A DNA stretch of 64,000 nt from Peribacillus sp. FSL E2-0218. Its GTDB lineage: Bacteria > Bacillota > Bacilli > Bacillales > DSM-1321. The notes beneath the pieces are model-generated. The model was not told the origin of the DNA and ran no database searches. It saw only the letters and a program-made list of their open reading frames with translations. The DNA is taken from positions 4,912,501-4,976,500 of the forward strand of contig NZ_CP150304.1 in NCBI RefSeq assembly GCF_037992945.1, in the 5' to 3' direction. Position numbers and translations under genes: made by a program. This document shows, in pieces, positions 51,598 through 61,482 of the stretch. The stretch's first letter is position 1. Each line of letters opens with the position of its first letter.

Positions 51598-52899
51598 TTA
51601 TGCGTTTAGATCGGCAATTTTTTTCGTTTCTGCCGGTACATCTTCATTAATGCGTTCCACATCGGCGCCTAAAGCTGCCAATTTACCGTGGAAGTTCACG
51701 TAACCTCTGTCAAGATGCTTCAATTCCGTAACGCGAGTGATGCCATCCGCAACCAATCCAGTCAGGATAAGCGCTGCTGCGGCACGTAAATCCGTTGCAG
51801 CTACCTCAGCACCTTGAATGTTCGTCGGTCCATTAACGATAACGGAGCGGCCCTCGATTTTGATATTGGCATTCATACGGCGGAATTCCTCAACATGCAT
51901 GAAACGGTTTTCGAAAACGGTCTCCGTAATCATACTTGTTCCTTCGGCACGCAACAATAATGCCATCATTTGGGACTGCATATCAGTCGGGAAACCAGGA
52001 TGCGGCATTGTTTTGATATCAATCGCCTTCAAGGTTTTTGGCCCGATGACGCGCAAGCCATCTTCTTCTTCAAGGATCTTGACTCCCATTTCCTCCATTT
52101 TGGCAATAAGGGAAGTAAGGTGTTCAGGTACAGCTCCTTGAACAAGAACGTTGCCGCCAGTAAGGGCTGCCGCTGTCATGAAGGTACCAGCTTCGATACG
52201 GTCAGGTATAATATGATGTTCAACGCCATATAATTTATCGACGCCTTCGATTCTCATCGTACCCGTACCGGCACCTCTTACTTTGGCACCCATTTTATTA
52301 AGGAAGTTCGCAAGATCTACAATTTCAGGCTCTTTGGCCACATTTTCCAGAACAGTAATACCTTCGGCAAGTGTTGCTGCCATCATGATGTTTTCGGTGG
52401 CACCCACACTCGGGAAGTCTAGATACACACGTGCACCCTTAAGCCTTCCTTCGACTTCGGCATCAATGAAACCATTGCCGACCTTTACTTTTGCTCCCAT
52501 CGCTTCAAAGCCCTTTAAATGCTGATCGATAGGACGTGAGCCGATGGCACAGCCGCCTGGAAGAGCCACGCGGGCCCGGCCATTCCTTGCTAATAAGGAG
52601 CCCATCACTAAAACGGAAGCTCTCATTTTACGCACATATTCAAATGGTGCTTCTTCTAATAACTCTCTTGATGCATCTACAGTTACTTGATTATCATGAA
52701 AGGCAACATCTGCATTTAAGTTGCGCAATACTTCATTGATTGTATATACATCGGAGAGCGTAGGAACATCTTTAATGATACTTTTCCCATCACTTGCTAA
52801 TAATGTTGCAGCGATAACTGGCAAAACGGCGTTTTTAGCACCTTCTACTTTAACTGTCCCGCTAAGCCTTTTTCCGCCGCGGACGATGATTTTTTCCAA
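51598..52899 (-). CDS. murA: UDP-N-acetylglucosamine 1-carboxyvinyltransferase MurA
   Basis: 433 aa. TTG 52899 start with GGAGGGGAATACTT upstream. KVEGAKNAVLPVIAATLLA, the catalytic Cys loop GGCAIGSRPIDQHLKGFE (Cys in GGCAIG), and RIEAGTFMTAAALTGG. It makes the first committed peptidoglycan precursor from UDP-GlcNAc and PEP. Position beside spoIID and ywmB matches murAA of B. subtilis. Confidence 0.95.
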   Translation of the reverse strand: MEKIIVRGGKRLSGTVKVEGAKNAVLPVIAATLLASDGKSIIKDVPTLSDVYTINEVLRNLNADVAFHDNQVTVDASRELLEEAPFEYVRKMRASVLVMGSLLARNGRARVALPGGCAIGSRPIDQHLKGFEAMGAKVKVGNGFIDAEVEGRLKGARVYLDFPSVGATENIMMAATLAEGITVLENVAKEPEIVDLANFLNKMGAKVRGAGTGTMRIEGVDKLYGVEHHIIPDRIEAGTFMTAAALTGGNVLVQGAVPEHLTSLIAKMEEMGVKILEEEDGLRVIGPKTLKAIDIKTMPHPGFPTDMQSQMMALLLRAEGTSMITETVFENRFMHVEEFRRMNANIKIEGRSVIVNGPTNIQGAEVAATDLRAAAALILTGLVADGITRVTELKHLDRGYVNFHGKLAALGADVERINEDVPAETKKIADLNA

Positions 52900-52931
52900 A
52901 AGTATTCCCCTCCGCGTCCATTTTCTCTATA

Positions 52932-53681
52932 TTAATATTCAAACGTTATGATTGGTGTGCCAACTACAAAGTTCGTTCGTTCACCCAATCCTTCTGTCCG
53001 TAGCCCAAACTGCAAATTTAATTTTTCTTTTGTCAAAGGTTGTTTAAACAATGTTGAATGTGCAGATATTGATGTAAAGTTTGTTTCATGCACACTCTCA
53101 ATTTCCCTTGCTTGGAACATATCTAACAGGTCTTCAGTTTTAGAGTTTAAAACCGAATCCATATTATCATTGATAGACCCTTTAATACAAGAAAAAATTG
53201 AAGGAGTCCCTATAAATAGGTCATTTACCCTGTTCTGGAATGTGGTTGTAAAAAAGGCTGGATTGCCTTTTTTCCATTTCTGTCCCTTCACTTCATAAAT
53301 GACATAGGTAACTGTATCAAGTTCCTCTTTCGTTGTCATTATTTTGATAGACTCGGTTAGACCTGAATCGATATTGTACGTTAACGCCTCAGCCTTCCAG
53401 CCGGAAGCATCATCTTTCCGGTGCCATTGAAATTGAGGGTATTTTTGTTTCAAAGCGTAAACTTCGCTTTCGAACTCTTGTTTAGTTGCAATCTCTTTAT
53501 TTATCTCTCTAGCGAGTACAGACCAATCACCTATGTCCAAATCCTTATCTTCTTGTAACAGTTTAACCATTTTGACTATATCTGGTTTAGTTTCTGCCAC
53601 AATCGTACTATTCCCAATTAAAATCACCATCAAACCAAGAAATACTATGTATATTAACATTTTTTTGTTTACATTATACAT
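52932..53681 (-). CDS. ywmB: YwmB-like secreted protein
   Basis: 249 aa. An N-terminal signal/membrane segment (MLIYIVFLGLMVILIGNSTI) and a TATA-binding-like fold typical of YwmB. It lies upstream of murA as in B. subtilis. Function unknown; probably extracellular. AAAGGGGAGGGATTTAAC precedes the ATG. Confidence 0.85.
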   Translation of the reverse strand: MYNVNKKMLIYIVFLGLMVILIGNSTIVAETKPDIVKMVKLLQEDKDLDIGDWSVLAREINKEIATKQEFESEVYALKQKYPQFQWHRKDDASGWKAEALTYNIDSGLTESIKIMTTKEELDTVTYVIYEVKGQKWKKGNPAFFTTTFQNRVNDLFIGTPSIFSCIKGSINDNMDSVLNSKTEDLLDMFQAREIESVHETNFTSISAHSTLFKQPLTKEKLNLQFGLRTEGLGERTNFVVGTPIITFEY

Positions 53682-53843
53682 GTTAAATCCCTCCCCTTTT
53701 ATGCATTATTACCATAAGGAGAGAAATCATACTTCAAGTTTTCCGACAATTGATGATACCTTCCAGCTGGCATGTTGCTTGGGAAGGCATGGCGAATAAA
53801 AGAGTAGGATCTTATTTTGCTATAAACAGAGTCTTACAGCCTA

Positions 53844-54086
53844 TCAGTCATCACTGAACATATACGGGAGTTGGTTGGCAAATCCCAGGTAATCAAGGAA
53901 GAAATTACTCACAACTGAACCTATGGCAACCGTCAATAAAATATATAAAACCCTGGCCTTGATGACCGAATTCGATCTTAACATTTTATCGAAATGTAAT
54001 GCCTGTAGGGCCCACCAGGTAACTGCGATGAAAAACAAATGTGCAATTATCCCTGTTAAAGCCTGCTGTCCCATTGCTGAAAACAT
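53844..54086 (-). CDS. ywzB: DUF1146 membrane protein (YwzB-like)
   Basis: 80 aa. ATG 54086 has AGGAGG 7 bases upstream; longer readings lack a site. Two membrane helices (about 8-25 and 46-66), starting MFSAMGQQALTGIIAHLFFI. In Bacilli it sits between the nuo or atp region and ywmB-murA. Function unknown. Confidence 0.88.
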   Translation of the reverse strand: MFSAMGQQALTGIIAHLFFIAVTWWALQALHFDKMLRSNSVIKARVLYILLTVAIGSVVSNFFLDYLGFANQLPYMFSDD

Positions 54087-54188
54087 GTACATACCTCCTA
54101 AAAGACACCCGTCTTCTATTCTAACACAAAACGCCCTCATATTTGGAATATAAAAGGAAGAATTGCAAAATATCTTTTTATAAATCGT

Positions 54189-54225
54189 AAATAGAGGCTT
54201 GATCCCATGGAACAAGCCCCTATTT
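54189..54225 (-). terminator. Terminator candidate of the nuo operon
   Basis: AAATAGAGGCTTG pairs with CAAGCCCCTATTT (one mismatch) over an 11-base loop, 13 bases past the nuoN stop. T-tract is poor. Confidence 0.6.
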
Positions 54226-54237
54226 ATAGGCATTATA

Positions 54238-55764
54238 TCATTTACCCGAAATAAAGTCTGTAAAATCACCAAATTGTTCATGAATAAAATCGAAGGCGAT
54301 ATTTGGAACCACCCCCAAAAGTACGGTGCCGATTGCACAAATGATCAGAACGGCAGAAACACCCGAGCGAACCTTTATGACCTTATCTGAATGGATCGGC
54401 CGGAAAAAGACCTGGACCAATAATCCAAAGTAATACACATAGGAGACGATGGTTCCTGCAATCATGATTCCGGCAAGGACGAAATGGCCAGGCTCGGTAA
54501 TGAATGTCCCGAGGAAGATATTCAGTTTGCCAATGAAACCGCTCGTCCCTGGAATTCCGGCCAGCGAAAGGATATAGATGGTGAATGCAAGTGCCAGATA
54601 AGGAGATTTCCTTCCCAGTCCCGCAAAAATGCTGATATCCTCTGTACCGCTTTGGCTGGACAGCAGCTGAATGACTGCAAATGCGCCGATGTTCATCAAT
54701 ACGTATGCCAGTAAATAATACCAGATCGTATCCAGCAGGAAATACCCTCCGCCCAATGTAGCCACAGCTACAAGGAGATACCCTGCATGGGCAATGCTTG
54801 AGTAGGCAAATAATCGTTTTACATTTTGCTGCCTTAACGCAACCACATTTCCAATGATGATTGTCAGACCAGCCATGAATGCTATATAGCCATCATTTTT
54901 TTCCAAAAAGTCGAGTGCCCCGAAGGCATCACCTGGAGCTGTCAGGAACAAGGAAAGAAAAATGCGCAGCAGTATGACAAAACCTGCCATTTTCGAAATG
55001 ACGCTTAAGAAGGCCGCCACAGGTATCGGTGCACCCTCATAAGCATCCGGTGCCCACATATGAAAGGGAGCGGCAGCTATCTTGAAGGATAACCCGACAA
55101 AAACCATGAAGAAGGCGAGGCCCATGATATATTGCAGCTGGCTGTCCGTCATCCCGGCCATCGTCCGGCTCATTTCCCCTAGATTGACTGAACCCGTAAC
55201 CCCATATAAATAACTCATCCCGAATAAGGTGATGGCCGTGGAAATCCCGCCGTTTATCACATACTTCATCGATGCTTCATTAGAGGAACGGTCGCGTTTG
55301 CGTATTCCGACTAATATATAGGATGAAAGGGAAAGCAGCTCCAGCCCGACAAACAGTGTTATCAAATCCCCGCTTGAGGTCATGATCATCGCACCAAGCA
55401 AAGCGGTCAGGAACAGATAATAAAATTCCCCACGGTGTTCACGCAATCCCTCTTTTGGCTCATAGCCTTCAGCGAGAAGGATGATAAGCCCCGCTCCGAC
55501 CAATAACAGGAGTTTAAAGGCTTTTGCAAATGAATCCAAACGAAATGTATCGGACAAAATACTGACTGTCTCAAAGGATAGTAGGCTGACAAGCGACAAA
55601 CCTGCCAAAATGATGCCGGTTAGCGCGAGCCACGCCAATTTCCTTCGATTAAAGTGCACCGGCCAGAACAAATCCAATATCGACAGAGCCATGGTCGTGC
55701 CAAGGATGATGAATTCAGGCATCATCGCTCCCCAATTATAAGAAAGCATCGTGTTCCAATCCAT
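54238..55764 (-). CDS. nuoN: NADH-quinone oxidoreductase subunit N
   Basis: 508 aa, about 14 membrane helices. Antiporter-like core with LVGIRKRDRSSNEASMKY, FKIAAAPFHMWAPDAYEGAP, and VKRLFAYSSIAHAGYLL. A proton-pumping membrane-arm subunit of complex I. Last gene of the operon. Confidence 0.95.
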   Translation of the reverse strand: MDWNTMLSYNWGAMMPEFIILGTTMALSILDLFWPVHFNRRKLAWLALTGIILAGLSLVSLLSFETVSILSDTFRLDSFAKAFKLLLLVGAGLIILLAEGYEPKEGLREHRGEFYYLFLTALLGAMIMTSSGDLITLFVGLELLSLSSYILVGIRKRDRSSNEASMKYVINGGISTAITLFGMSYLYGVTGSVNLGEMSRTMAGMTDSQLQYIMGLAFFMVFVGLSFKIAAAPFHMWAPDAYEGAPIPVAAFLSVISKMAGFVILLRIFLSLFLTAPGDAFGALDFLEKNDGYIAFMAGLTIIIGNVVALRQQNVKRLFAYSSIAHAGYLLVAVATLGGGYFLLDTIWYYLLAYVLMNIGAFAVIQLLSSQSGTEDISIFAGLGRKSPYLALAFTIYILSLAGIPGTSGFIGKLNIFLGTFITEPGHFVLAGIMIAGTIVSYVYYFGLLVQVFFRPIHSDKVIKVRSGVSAVLIICAIGTVLLGVVPNIAFDFIHEQFGDFTDFISGK

Positions 55765-55767
55765 CTA

Positions 55768-57291
55768 TCATCGCCCCCCTAGAGCTAGCATCACGGCTTC
55801 TATCGTACCTTGAAGAGGCCCGCCTAACATATTTGGATACACGCCGATCGCAATGATCAGGCCGAGAAGCGCCAATGCCGGTACAAACTCCCAGCTTTCA
55901 AGATCCCGCTTCTCTTTCTCTACCAAGCTATCATTCTTGCCAAACGTCATCCGCATGACTGCCCTCAGTATATAGACGGCTGTCAAAACAAGTCCGATCA
56001 CCCCGATTGCAGCAAGCAAAGGCTGACTTTTGAATAAGCCGAGAAACACCATGAATTCACTGATGAAGCCGGACATGCCCGGCAGACCGAGCGAAGCCAG
56101 ACCGCATGCCAGTAAAAACCCGGAAAATACAGGCATCGACTTCGCCAATCCCCCAAGCGCAGGGAGCATCGTGGTCCCTGTCCTTTCGTTCAATGCACCC
56201 ACCAGGAAAAACAGAAGTGCAGCTATTAAGCCGTGTGAGATGACTTGAAAGATCGCCCCCTGCAGCCCCGCATCGTTCAAGGCCCCCAGCCCCATCATGA
56301 CGATCCCCATATGCGAGATCGATGAGTAAGCTAAAACAAGCTTGAAGTCCGTTTGCAGCATCGCTAGCAAGGCTCCATATAAAAAGCTGATGACTCCCAT
56401 CAGTACAATCGCAAATGCCAAGCTTTTATATTGTTCAGGGAATATCCCCATTCCAAACCTGATGATCCCGTAAGCCCCTATTTTCAATAGAACACCAGCA
56501 TGAATCATGACAATGGAGGGAGGCGCCTCTGCATGAACCCGCACCATCCAGCTGTGAAATGGAAATACGGGCAGCTTTATCGCAAATGCAATCAGAAAGG
56601 CCAGGCATAATCCATATTTCATCGAACTCGAAATCGGAGCAAACAGCGATACACCGCCCATTGTCATCATTTGGGTCAAAGCCGCAATGTTGGTCGTACC
56701 TGTCCTGGCAAACAAAATCAAAATGGCCACCAATAGTACGGCCGAACCGATCCCGTTATAAATCAGAAAATGATACGACGCCTTTTCCCTCTCAAGGAAG
56801 CCCCACTTGCCAATTAAGAAGAAGGCGGGAATCAACGTCATTTCAAAGAAGATGAAGAAAAGAATCAGATTTTCTGCCGTAAAGACACCGAGCATCCCGA
56901 TCTCCAGGATCAAAAATAACAAGTAATAGCCTTTCCATCCGCGCTTTATATATATCGAGGCGATTGCCGCCATTGAAGAAATGATGGTCGTCAGTAATAG
57001 GAAAATGAGACTCAACCCATCCAGCCCCAACTCAAAATTCACGGTAAAAAGCTTGGGATCATACATCTCCAAATTTCCGAACCTGATCCAATCGACCTTA
57101 ATGTTAAAGCTGGAAAGAGCCACTCCCGAATAATATTGGCTGCATAAAAAGAACGAGAGGAATAGGGGGGGAAGCGTTCCGAAAAAGCCAAATTGCTTGA
57201 TGGTCCTTCCCTCATTTTTTGGCATCAGGGCGACCATCAAGATTCCAAGCAAAGGTGAAAACACCAAAAGCGAGAGCAAATAGGCATTCAT
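55768..57291 (-). CDS. nuoM: NADH-quinone oxidoreductase subunit M
   Basis: 507 aa, antiporter-like subunit. FEMTLIPAFFLIGKWG, IKLPVFPFHSWMVRVHAEAP, and FKLVLAYSSISHMGIVM. Its start overlaps the nuoL stop by 4 bases; nuoN follows after 3 bases. Confidence 0.95.
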   Translation of the reverse strand: MNAYLLSLLVFSPLLGILMVALMPKNEGRTIKQFGFFGTLPPLFLSFFLCSQYYSGVALSSFNIKVDWIRFGNLEMYDPKLFTVNFELGLDGLSLIFLLLTTIISSMAAIASIYIKRGWKGYYLLFLILEIGMLGVFTAENLILFFIFFEMTLIPAFFLIGKWGFLEREKASYHFLIYNGIGSAVLLVAILILFARTGTTNIAALTQMMTMGGVSLFAPISSSMKYGLCLAFLIAFAIKLPVFPFHSWMVRVHAEAPPSIVMIHAGVLLKIGAYGIIRFGMGIFPEQYKSLAFAIVLMGVISFLYGALLAMLQTDFKLVLAYSSISHMGIVMMGLGALNDAGLQGAIFQVISHGLIAALLFFLVGALNERTGTTMLPALGGLAKSMPVFSGFLLACGLASLGLPGMSGFISEFMVFLGLFKSQPLLAAIGVIGLVLTAVYILRAVMRMTFGKNDSLVEKEKRDLESWEFVPALALLGLIIAIGVYPNMLGGPLQGTIEAVMLALGGR

Positions 57292-59159
57292 CTTAAATAC
57301 CCCCCAGTTAAACCAAATATGACCAGCAATACCGCAAGACCCAGAAACGCGATCATCCCATATTGCTGTACCTGCCCTGATTGCAGTTTAGATCCTATTT
57401 TCCCCAACCCTTCTATTGAACCGGTTACCGTCGATATCAAGCCACCGATGATGAACCTCTCAATATAAGATAGAAATAAGCCAAGCCCTTTCGTTGCATG
57501 AACTATAGTAAAATAATAAATTTCATCAATATAATATTTATTTTCCAAAACTCGATATAATGTGGAGTTTTCTTTCACGAGCCAGCCCCGGGGCAGCTTC
57601 GCTTTAGCGTACATCATATAGGCAAGGACGATCCCGGCAAGCGCCACTAGCACGGCAAGGACCATGATCCAAACAGGTCCCTCACTATGTCCGGCACCAA
57701 GCACAGCTTCATTCCCCTCTACAAGCCACTCACCAAGGAAGGTCCCGAACCACGGGGTTTGGATATATCCAGCGACCACAGCCAGTACCCCTAAAACAAG
57801 CATGGGAAGCAGCATGACCGCAGGAGATTCCTTGACCTGATTTGCTTGATTGCGAGACTTTCCGGCAAAAATCATGAAAAATAGCCGGAACATGTAAAAG
57901 GCAGTTAAAAAAGAGGTGATCACCGCGAGTGAAAACAAGAAATAGTTACCATTCACCCATGCCGCCATCAAAATTTCATCTTTACTGAAAAAGCCCGAGA
58001 GCAAGGGAAACCCTGATATCGCCAGAGTTCCAGTCAAGAACAGCGGCCCTGTCCAATTCAGCCTCGCCCATAATCCGCCCATCCTTTCAATATCCTGTGT
58101 ATGTATGGCATGAATGACACTGCCAGCAGCCAAAAACAACAGTGCTTTAAAAAAGGCATGGGTCATTAAATGAAACACACCGGCCACATATCCCGCAGTA
58201 CCTAAAGCAAGCATCATGAAGCCAAGCTGGGAGATGGTCGAATAAGCCAATACCCGCTTGACATCCTTTTGGACAGAAGCGATACTCGCGGCGAAAATGG
58301 CTGTGAACCCGCCTGTTACGGCGACAGCCTGCATGGCCGCTTCACTAGCGAGGAATAACGGGAACATGGTCGCTACAAGATATACGCCTGCGGCCACCAT
58401 GGTTGCGGCGTGAATGAGTGCGGAAACCGGCGTTGGGCCCTCCATTGCATCAGGAAGCCATGTGTGAAGCGGAAATTGCCCCGACTTCCCAACGGCACCA
58501 ATAAAAATGAGGATGGCGATCAACGTCAAGCTCCCATCCGATATCACACCCGAGTGAACGGCTTGAAAAATCTCCCCATATTCGAAGCTGCCCGTTTCCC
58601 AGAATAAGAGGATAATCCCGATCAATAGCCCTACATCCCCGATCCTGGTCATGATGAATGCCTTTTTCGCTGCATTCTTGGCTTCCTGTTTATAAAAGTA
58701 AAACCCAATCAACAGGAAGGAGCCTACCCCGACCAATTCCCAGAAGAAATAAAGCTGCAGTAAATTCGGCGCCATGACCAGTCCAAGCATGGCAAAGGTG
58801 AAAAAGCCCAGATAAGCATAAAAAGTGGAGAATCGCTCTTCACCCTTCATGTACCCCAACGAATAGATTTGGACCAGCAGGCTGACAAAGGAAACGATCA
58901 CAAGCATCAAGGCATTAAGCTGGTTAATTTCGAATCCGGCCGTAAGCTGCGTGCCCCCTATCGCAAGCCAATCCATCGTTGTTTTATAAGTAGGTGCTGT
59001 GAACCTTTCCATCAAGGTAAGCATCGATAAAACAAAAGAAGCCAACGTAAAGATTATTCCTATATATGCCCCCCGCTCCCGTAGCCGGCCACCTGATAGA
59101 AGCAGAACCATAAACGTGACGAGTGGAAAAATCGGTATGAGCCAAGCGTTCTCCATCAT
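57288..59159 (-). CDS. nuoL: NADH-quinone oxidoreductase subunit L
   Basis: 623 aa, the largest membrane-arm subunit. FFWELVGVGSFLLIGFYFYK, GKSGQFPLHTWLPDAMEGPT, VKRVLAYSTISQLGFMM, and the C-terminal lateral-helix region ending IFGLTGGYLR. Proton channel. Confidence 0.95.
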   Translation of the reverse strand: MMENAWLIPIFPLVTFMVLLLSGGRLRERGAYIGIIFTLASFVLSMLTLMERFTAPTYKTTMDWLAIGGTQLTAGFEINQLNALMLVIVSFVSLLVQIYSLGYMKGEERFSTFYAYLGFFTFAMLGLVMAPNLLQLYFFWELVGVGSFLLIGFYFYKQEAKNAAKKAFIMTRIGDVGLLIGIILLFWETGSFEYGEIFQAVHSGVISDGSLTLIAILIFIGAVGKSGQFPLHTWLPDAMEGPTPVSALIHAATMVAAGVYLVATMFPLFLASEAAMQAVAVTGGFTAIFAASIASVQKDVKRVLAYSTISQLGFMMLALGTAGYVAGVFHLMTHAFFKALLFLAAGSVIHAIHTQDIERMGGLWARLNWTGPLFLTGTLAISGFPLLSGFFSKDEILMAAWVNGNYFLFSLAVITSFLTAFYMFRLFFMIFAGKSRNQANQVKESPAVMLLPMLVLGVLAVVAGYIQTPWFGTFLGEWLVEGNEAVLGAGHSEGPVWIMVLAVLVALAGIVLAYMMYAKAKLPRGWLVKENSTLYRVLENKYYIDEIYYFTIVHATKGLGLFLSYIERFIIGGLISTVTGSIEGLGKIGSKLQSGQVQQYGMIAFLGLAVLLVIFGLTGGYLR

Positions 59160-59193
59160 CGTATCAAATCCCCTTCTTCATTCATATGAACCC

Positions 59194-59508
59194 TCAATGC
59201 TTCATGATATCCATTTCATCGACATTGACCGTCTTCCGCTTGCGGTAAAGGGACATTAATATTGCCAGCCCTACAGCCGCCTCGGCTGCAGCGATTGTAA
59301 TCGTGAATAAAGAAAACACCTGGCCCGTAATCGATGGTGTTACCCCGAATTTACTGAAGGCAACTAAATTGATATTGGCGGCGTTCAGCATCAGCTCGAT
59401 CGAAATCAAAACGATCACAGCATTTCTTTTCGTCAAGGCCCCATACAGCCCTATACAAAAAAGAACGAGCGCCAATACGAGATAAGCAGACAAGGGAACT
59501 CCCGTCAT
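59194..59508 (-). CDS. nuoK: NADH-quinone oxidoreductase subunit K
   Basis: 104 aa, three membrane helices. LVLALVLFCIGLYGALTKRN and LISIELMLNAANINLVAF (the Glu in IELML is the conserved membrane acid). Overlaps nuoJ by 4 bases. Confidence 0.96.
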   Translation of the reverse strand: MTGVPLSAYLVLALVLFCIGLYGALTKRNAVIVLISIELMLNAANINLVAFSKFGVTPSITGQVFSLFTITIAAAEAAVGLAILMSLYRKRKTVNVDEMDIMKH

Positions 59509-60023
59509 GATCGATCTCCCTCCTCATCATCTTTTTTAGCTAATACGATGGCTCCGACTAAAGCCACCAGCAGGAGTACCGACATTACTTCAAACGGAAT
59601 CACATATTTAGAGAACAGTGCGATTCCTATTTGTTTTGTATTTTCCTCATGCAAGGCAGTCGGCTGTACCGGTATATCCAAATCATAGATTCCCAGATAG
59701 ACGGCTACAGCGAATCCTGCAATCGCTAACAGCAGAGGTAATTTCCCCCGCCCCCCTTTTGCCGGTTCATCGTGTTCCCGATGGTTCGTCAACATGATTC
59801 CGAATAACATCACGATCGTAATCGCCCCGGAATAAATCAGGATTTGGACGATGGCGACAAACTCCGCCGAAAGCAGCAGATAAATGCCCGCAATGCTTAA
59901 AAAGGTAAAAACGAGTGCAATGACCATGTGCACCACTTTCGTTAATGTAATTAGCAGCACCCCGCCCAATATGGCGACGAGTGCCAAGCCAAAAAAGGCA
60001 ATCAGTTCGCCGGATACACTCAT
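59505..60023 (-). CDS. nuoJ: NADH-quinone oxidoreductase subunit J
   Basis: 172 aa, five membrane helices. LSAEFVAIVQILIYSGAITI and VMLFGIMLTNHREHDEP. Overlaps nuoI and nuoK (ATGA both sides). Confidence 0.95.
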   Translation of the reverse strand: MSVSGELIAFFGLALVAILGGVLLITLTKVVHMVIALVFTFLSIAGIYLLLSAEFVAIVQILIYSGAITIVMLFGIMLTNHREHDEPAKGGRGKLPLLLAIAGFAVAVYLGIYDLDIPVQPTALHEENTKQIGIALFSKYVIPFEVMSVLLLVALVGAIVLAKKDDEEGDRS

Positions 60024-60445
60024 ACTTTATTCACCTTCCGGATATTCTCATCATTTTCATCAAGCCACTCCAAATTTTTGAATAAATGATCACGGCTATA
60101 CTCCGCCAGCTCAAACTGGTTCGTCATGACGATCGCTTCTGTGGGGCAAACCTCCGTGCATAAATCACACAAGATGCAAATTTCGAAATTAATGTCATAC
60201 GTGTCAATGATCTTCCCCTTTTTGGAAGGGTCCGGATGTTTTTTTCCCGTTAATTGTATGCAGTCCGTTGGGCAAATCGTCACACATTGATTGCATACGA
60301 TGCACTTTTCAGGGTAGAATTTTTGGATTCCGCGGAAGCGGTCAGGAAGCGGCATCGGTTCATTCGGGTAGTCATACGTCACTTTTTTCCGGGTCAAGTT
60401 CTTTAATGTATAGCTTAAACCTTTAGCTAAACCAAGCATGTTCAT
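60020..60445 (-). CDS. nuoI: NADH-quinone oxidoreductase subunit I (two 4Fe-4S)
   Basis: 141 aa. Two ferredoxin clusters: CIVCNQCVTICPTDC and CILCDLCTEVCPTEA. Electron relay in the peripheral arm toward NuoB. Ends in IRKVNKV. Confidence 0.96.
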   Translation of the reverse strand: MNMLGLAKGLSYTLKNLTRKKVTYDYPNEPMPLPDRFRGIQKFYPEKCIVCNQCVTICPTDCIQLTGKKHPDPSKKGKIIDTYDINFEICILCDLCTEVCPTEAIVMTNQFELAEYSRDHLFKNLEWLDENDENIRKVNKV

Positions 60446-60474
60446 CCCTCACTTTCCGATCAGCTTTAAGTTTT

Positions 60475-61482
60475 TTAAATAAGGTGAACGATTTCTTTTA
60501 TGATGGCCGTCAAGAATATATTGGCTAATGCAACCGGGAGCAGCACCTTCCAACCGAACTCCATTAATTGATCGGCCCTTATCCGAGGAAAGGTCACCCT
60601 GATCCAAACCAATATATAGAACACCGCACTGAACTTGAGGCCGAACCAAATGGCAGCCGGAATAAAATCCAAAAACGGAATAGAATTCCATCCTCCTAAA
60701 AATAATACAGTGGTTAATGTGGCCATTGCAAACATATAAACATATTCCGATAACATAAAGAAGGCCCAGCGAAATCCGGAATATTCTACATGATACCCTG
60801 CTACAAGCTCCGATTCCGCTTCAGGAAGGTCAAAAGGGACCCGGTTCAGCTCAGCCACAGACGCAATCATGAAGACGATGAAGGCAATCGGCTGAAGGAA
60901 AATGAACCAAACCTTCTCTTGGGCAGCCACGATGTCGTTCAGGTTCAAGCTGCCTGTCAAAAGGACGATTCCCACTAACGACATCACCAAGGGAATTTCA
61001 TAAGAGATCATTTGCGCGGCTGCGCGCATGCCACCGATCAACGAATATTTATTATTGGACGCCCAGCCCGCCGTGACGATACCGATCGTCGAAATGCCGG
61101 ATATCGCCACATAATACAGCAAACCTACACCAATATCGGCAAATTGGAACGCATCGGTGAACGGCAAAGTGGCAAGGACCATGAAAGCGGGGGCAAAGGC
61201 GATCACCGGCGCCAATATATAAAGCGGCCTGTCGGCTTTTTTCGGGATCGTATCTTCCTTGATCAGAAGTTTCAAAACATCGGCAACGGTCTGCAAGAGA
61301 CCCCATCTCCCGCCAATTTGGTTCGGGCCGATCCGTAGCTGCATGAACCCCATGATTTTTCGTTCCGAGAGGATTCCATAAGTGACAAACCCCAGGACGA
61401 CGAATAACAGCAGGACCGCCAAACCAAAATAAATGCCAAAATTCAGCAAGCTTGGAGCGGAGTGGAGTAAATCCTTGATCAT
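60475..61482 (-). CDS. nuoH: NADH-quinone oxidoreductase subunit H
   Basis: 335 aa, eight or more membrane helices. ERKIMGFMQLRIGPNQIGGR, LNRVPFDLPEAESELVAGYH, and RIRADQLMEFGWKVLLPVAL. It forms the quinone pocket with NuoD and NuoB. Starts immediately after nuoD. Confidence 0.96.
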   Translation of the reverse strand: MIKDLLHSAPSLLNFGIYFGLAVLLLFVVLGFVTYGILSERKIMGFMQLRIGPNQIGGRWGLLQTVADVLKLLIKEDTIPKKADRPLYILAPVIAFAPAFMVLATLPFTDAFQFADIGVGLLYYVAISGISTIGIVTAGWASNNKYSLIGGMRAAAQMISYEIPLVMSLVGIVLLTGSLNLNDIVAAQEKVWFIFLQPIAFIVFMIASVAELNRVPFDLPEAESELVAGYHVEYSGFRWAFFMLSEYVYMFAMATLTTVLFLGGWNSIPFLDFIPAAIWFGLKFSAVFYILVWIRVTFPRIRADQLMEFGWKVLLPVALANIFLTAIIKEIVHLI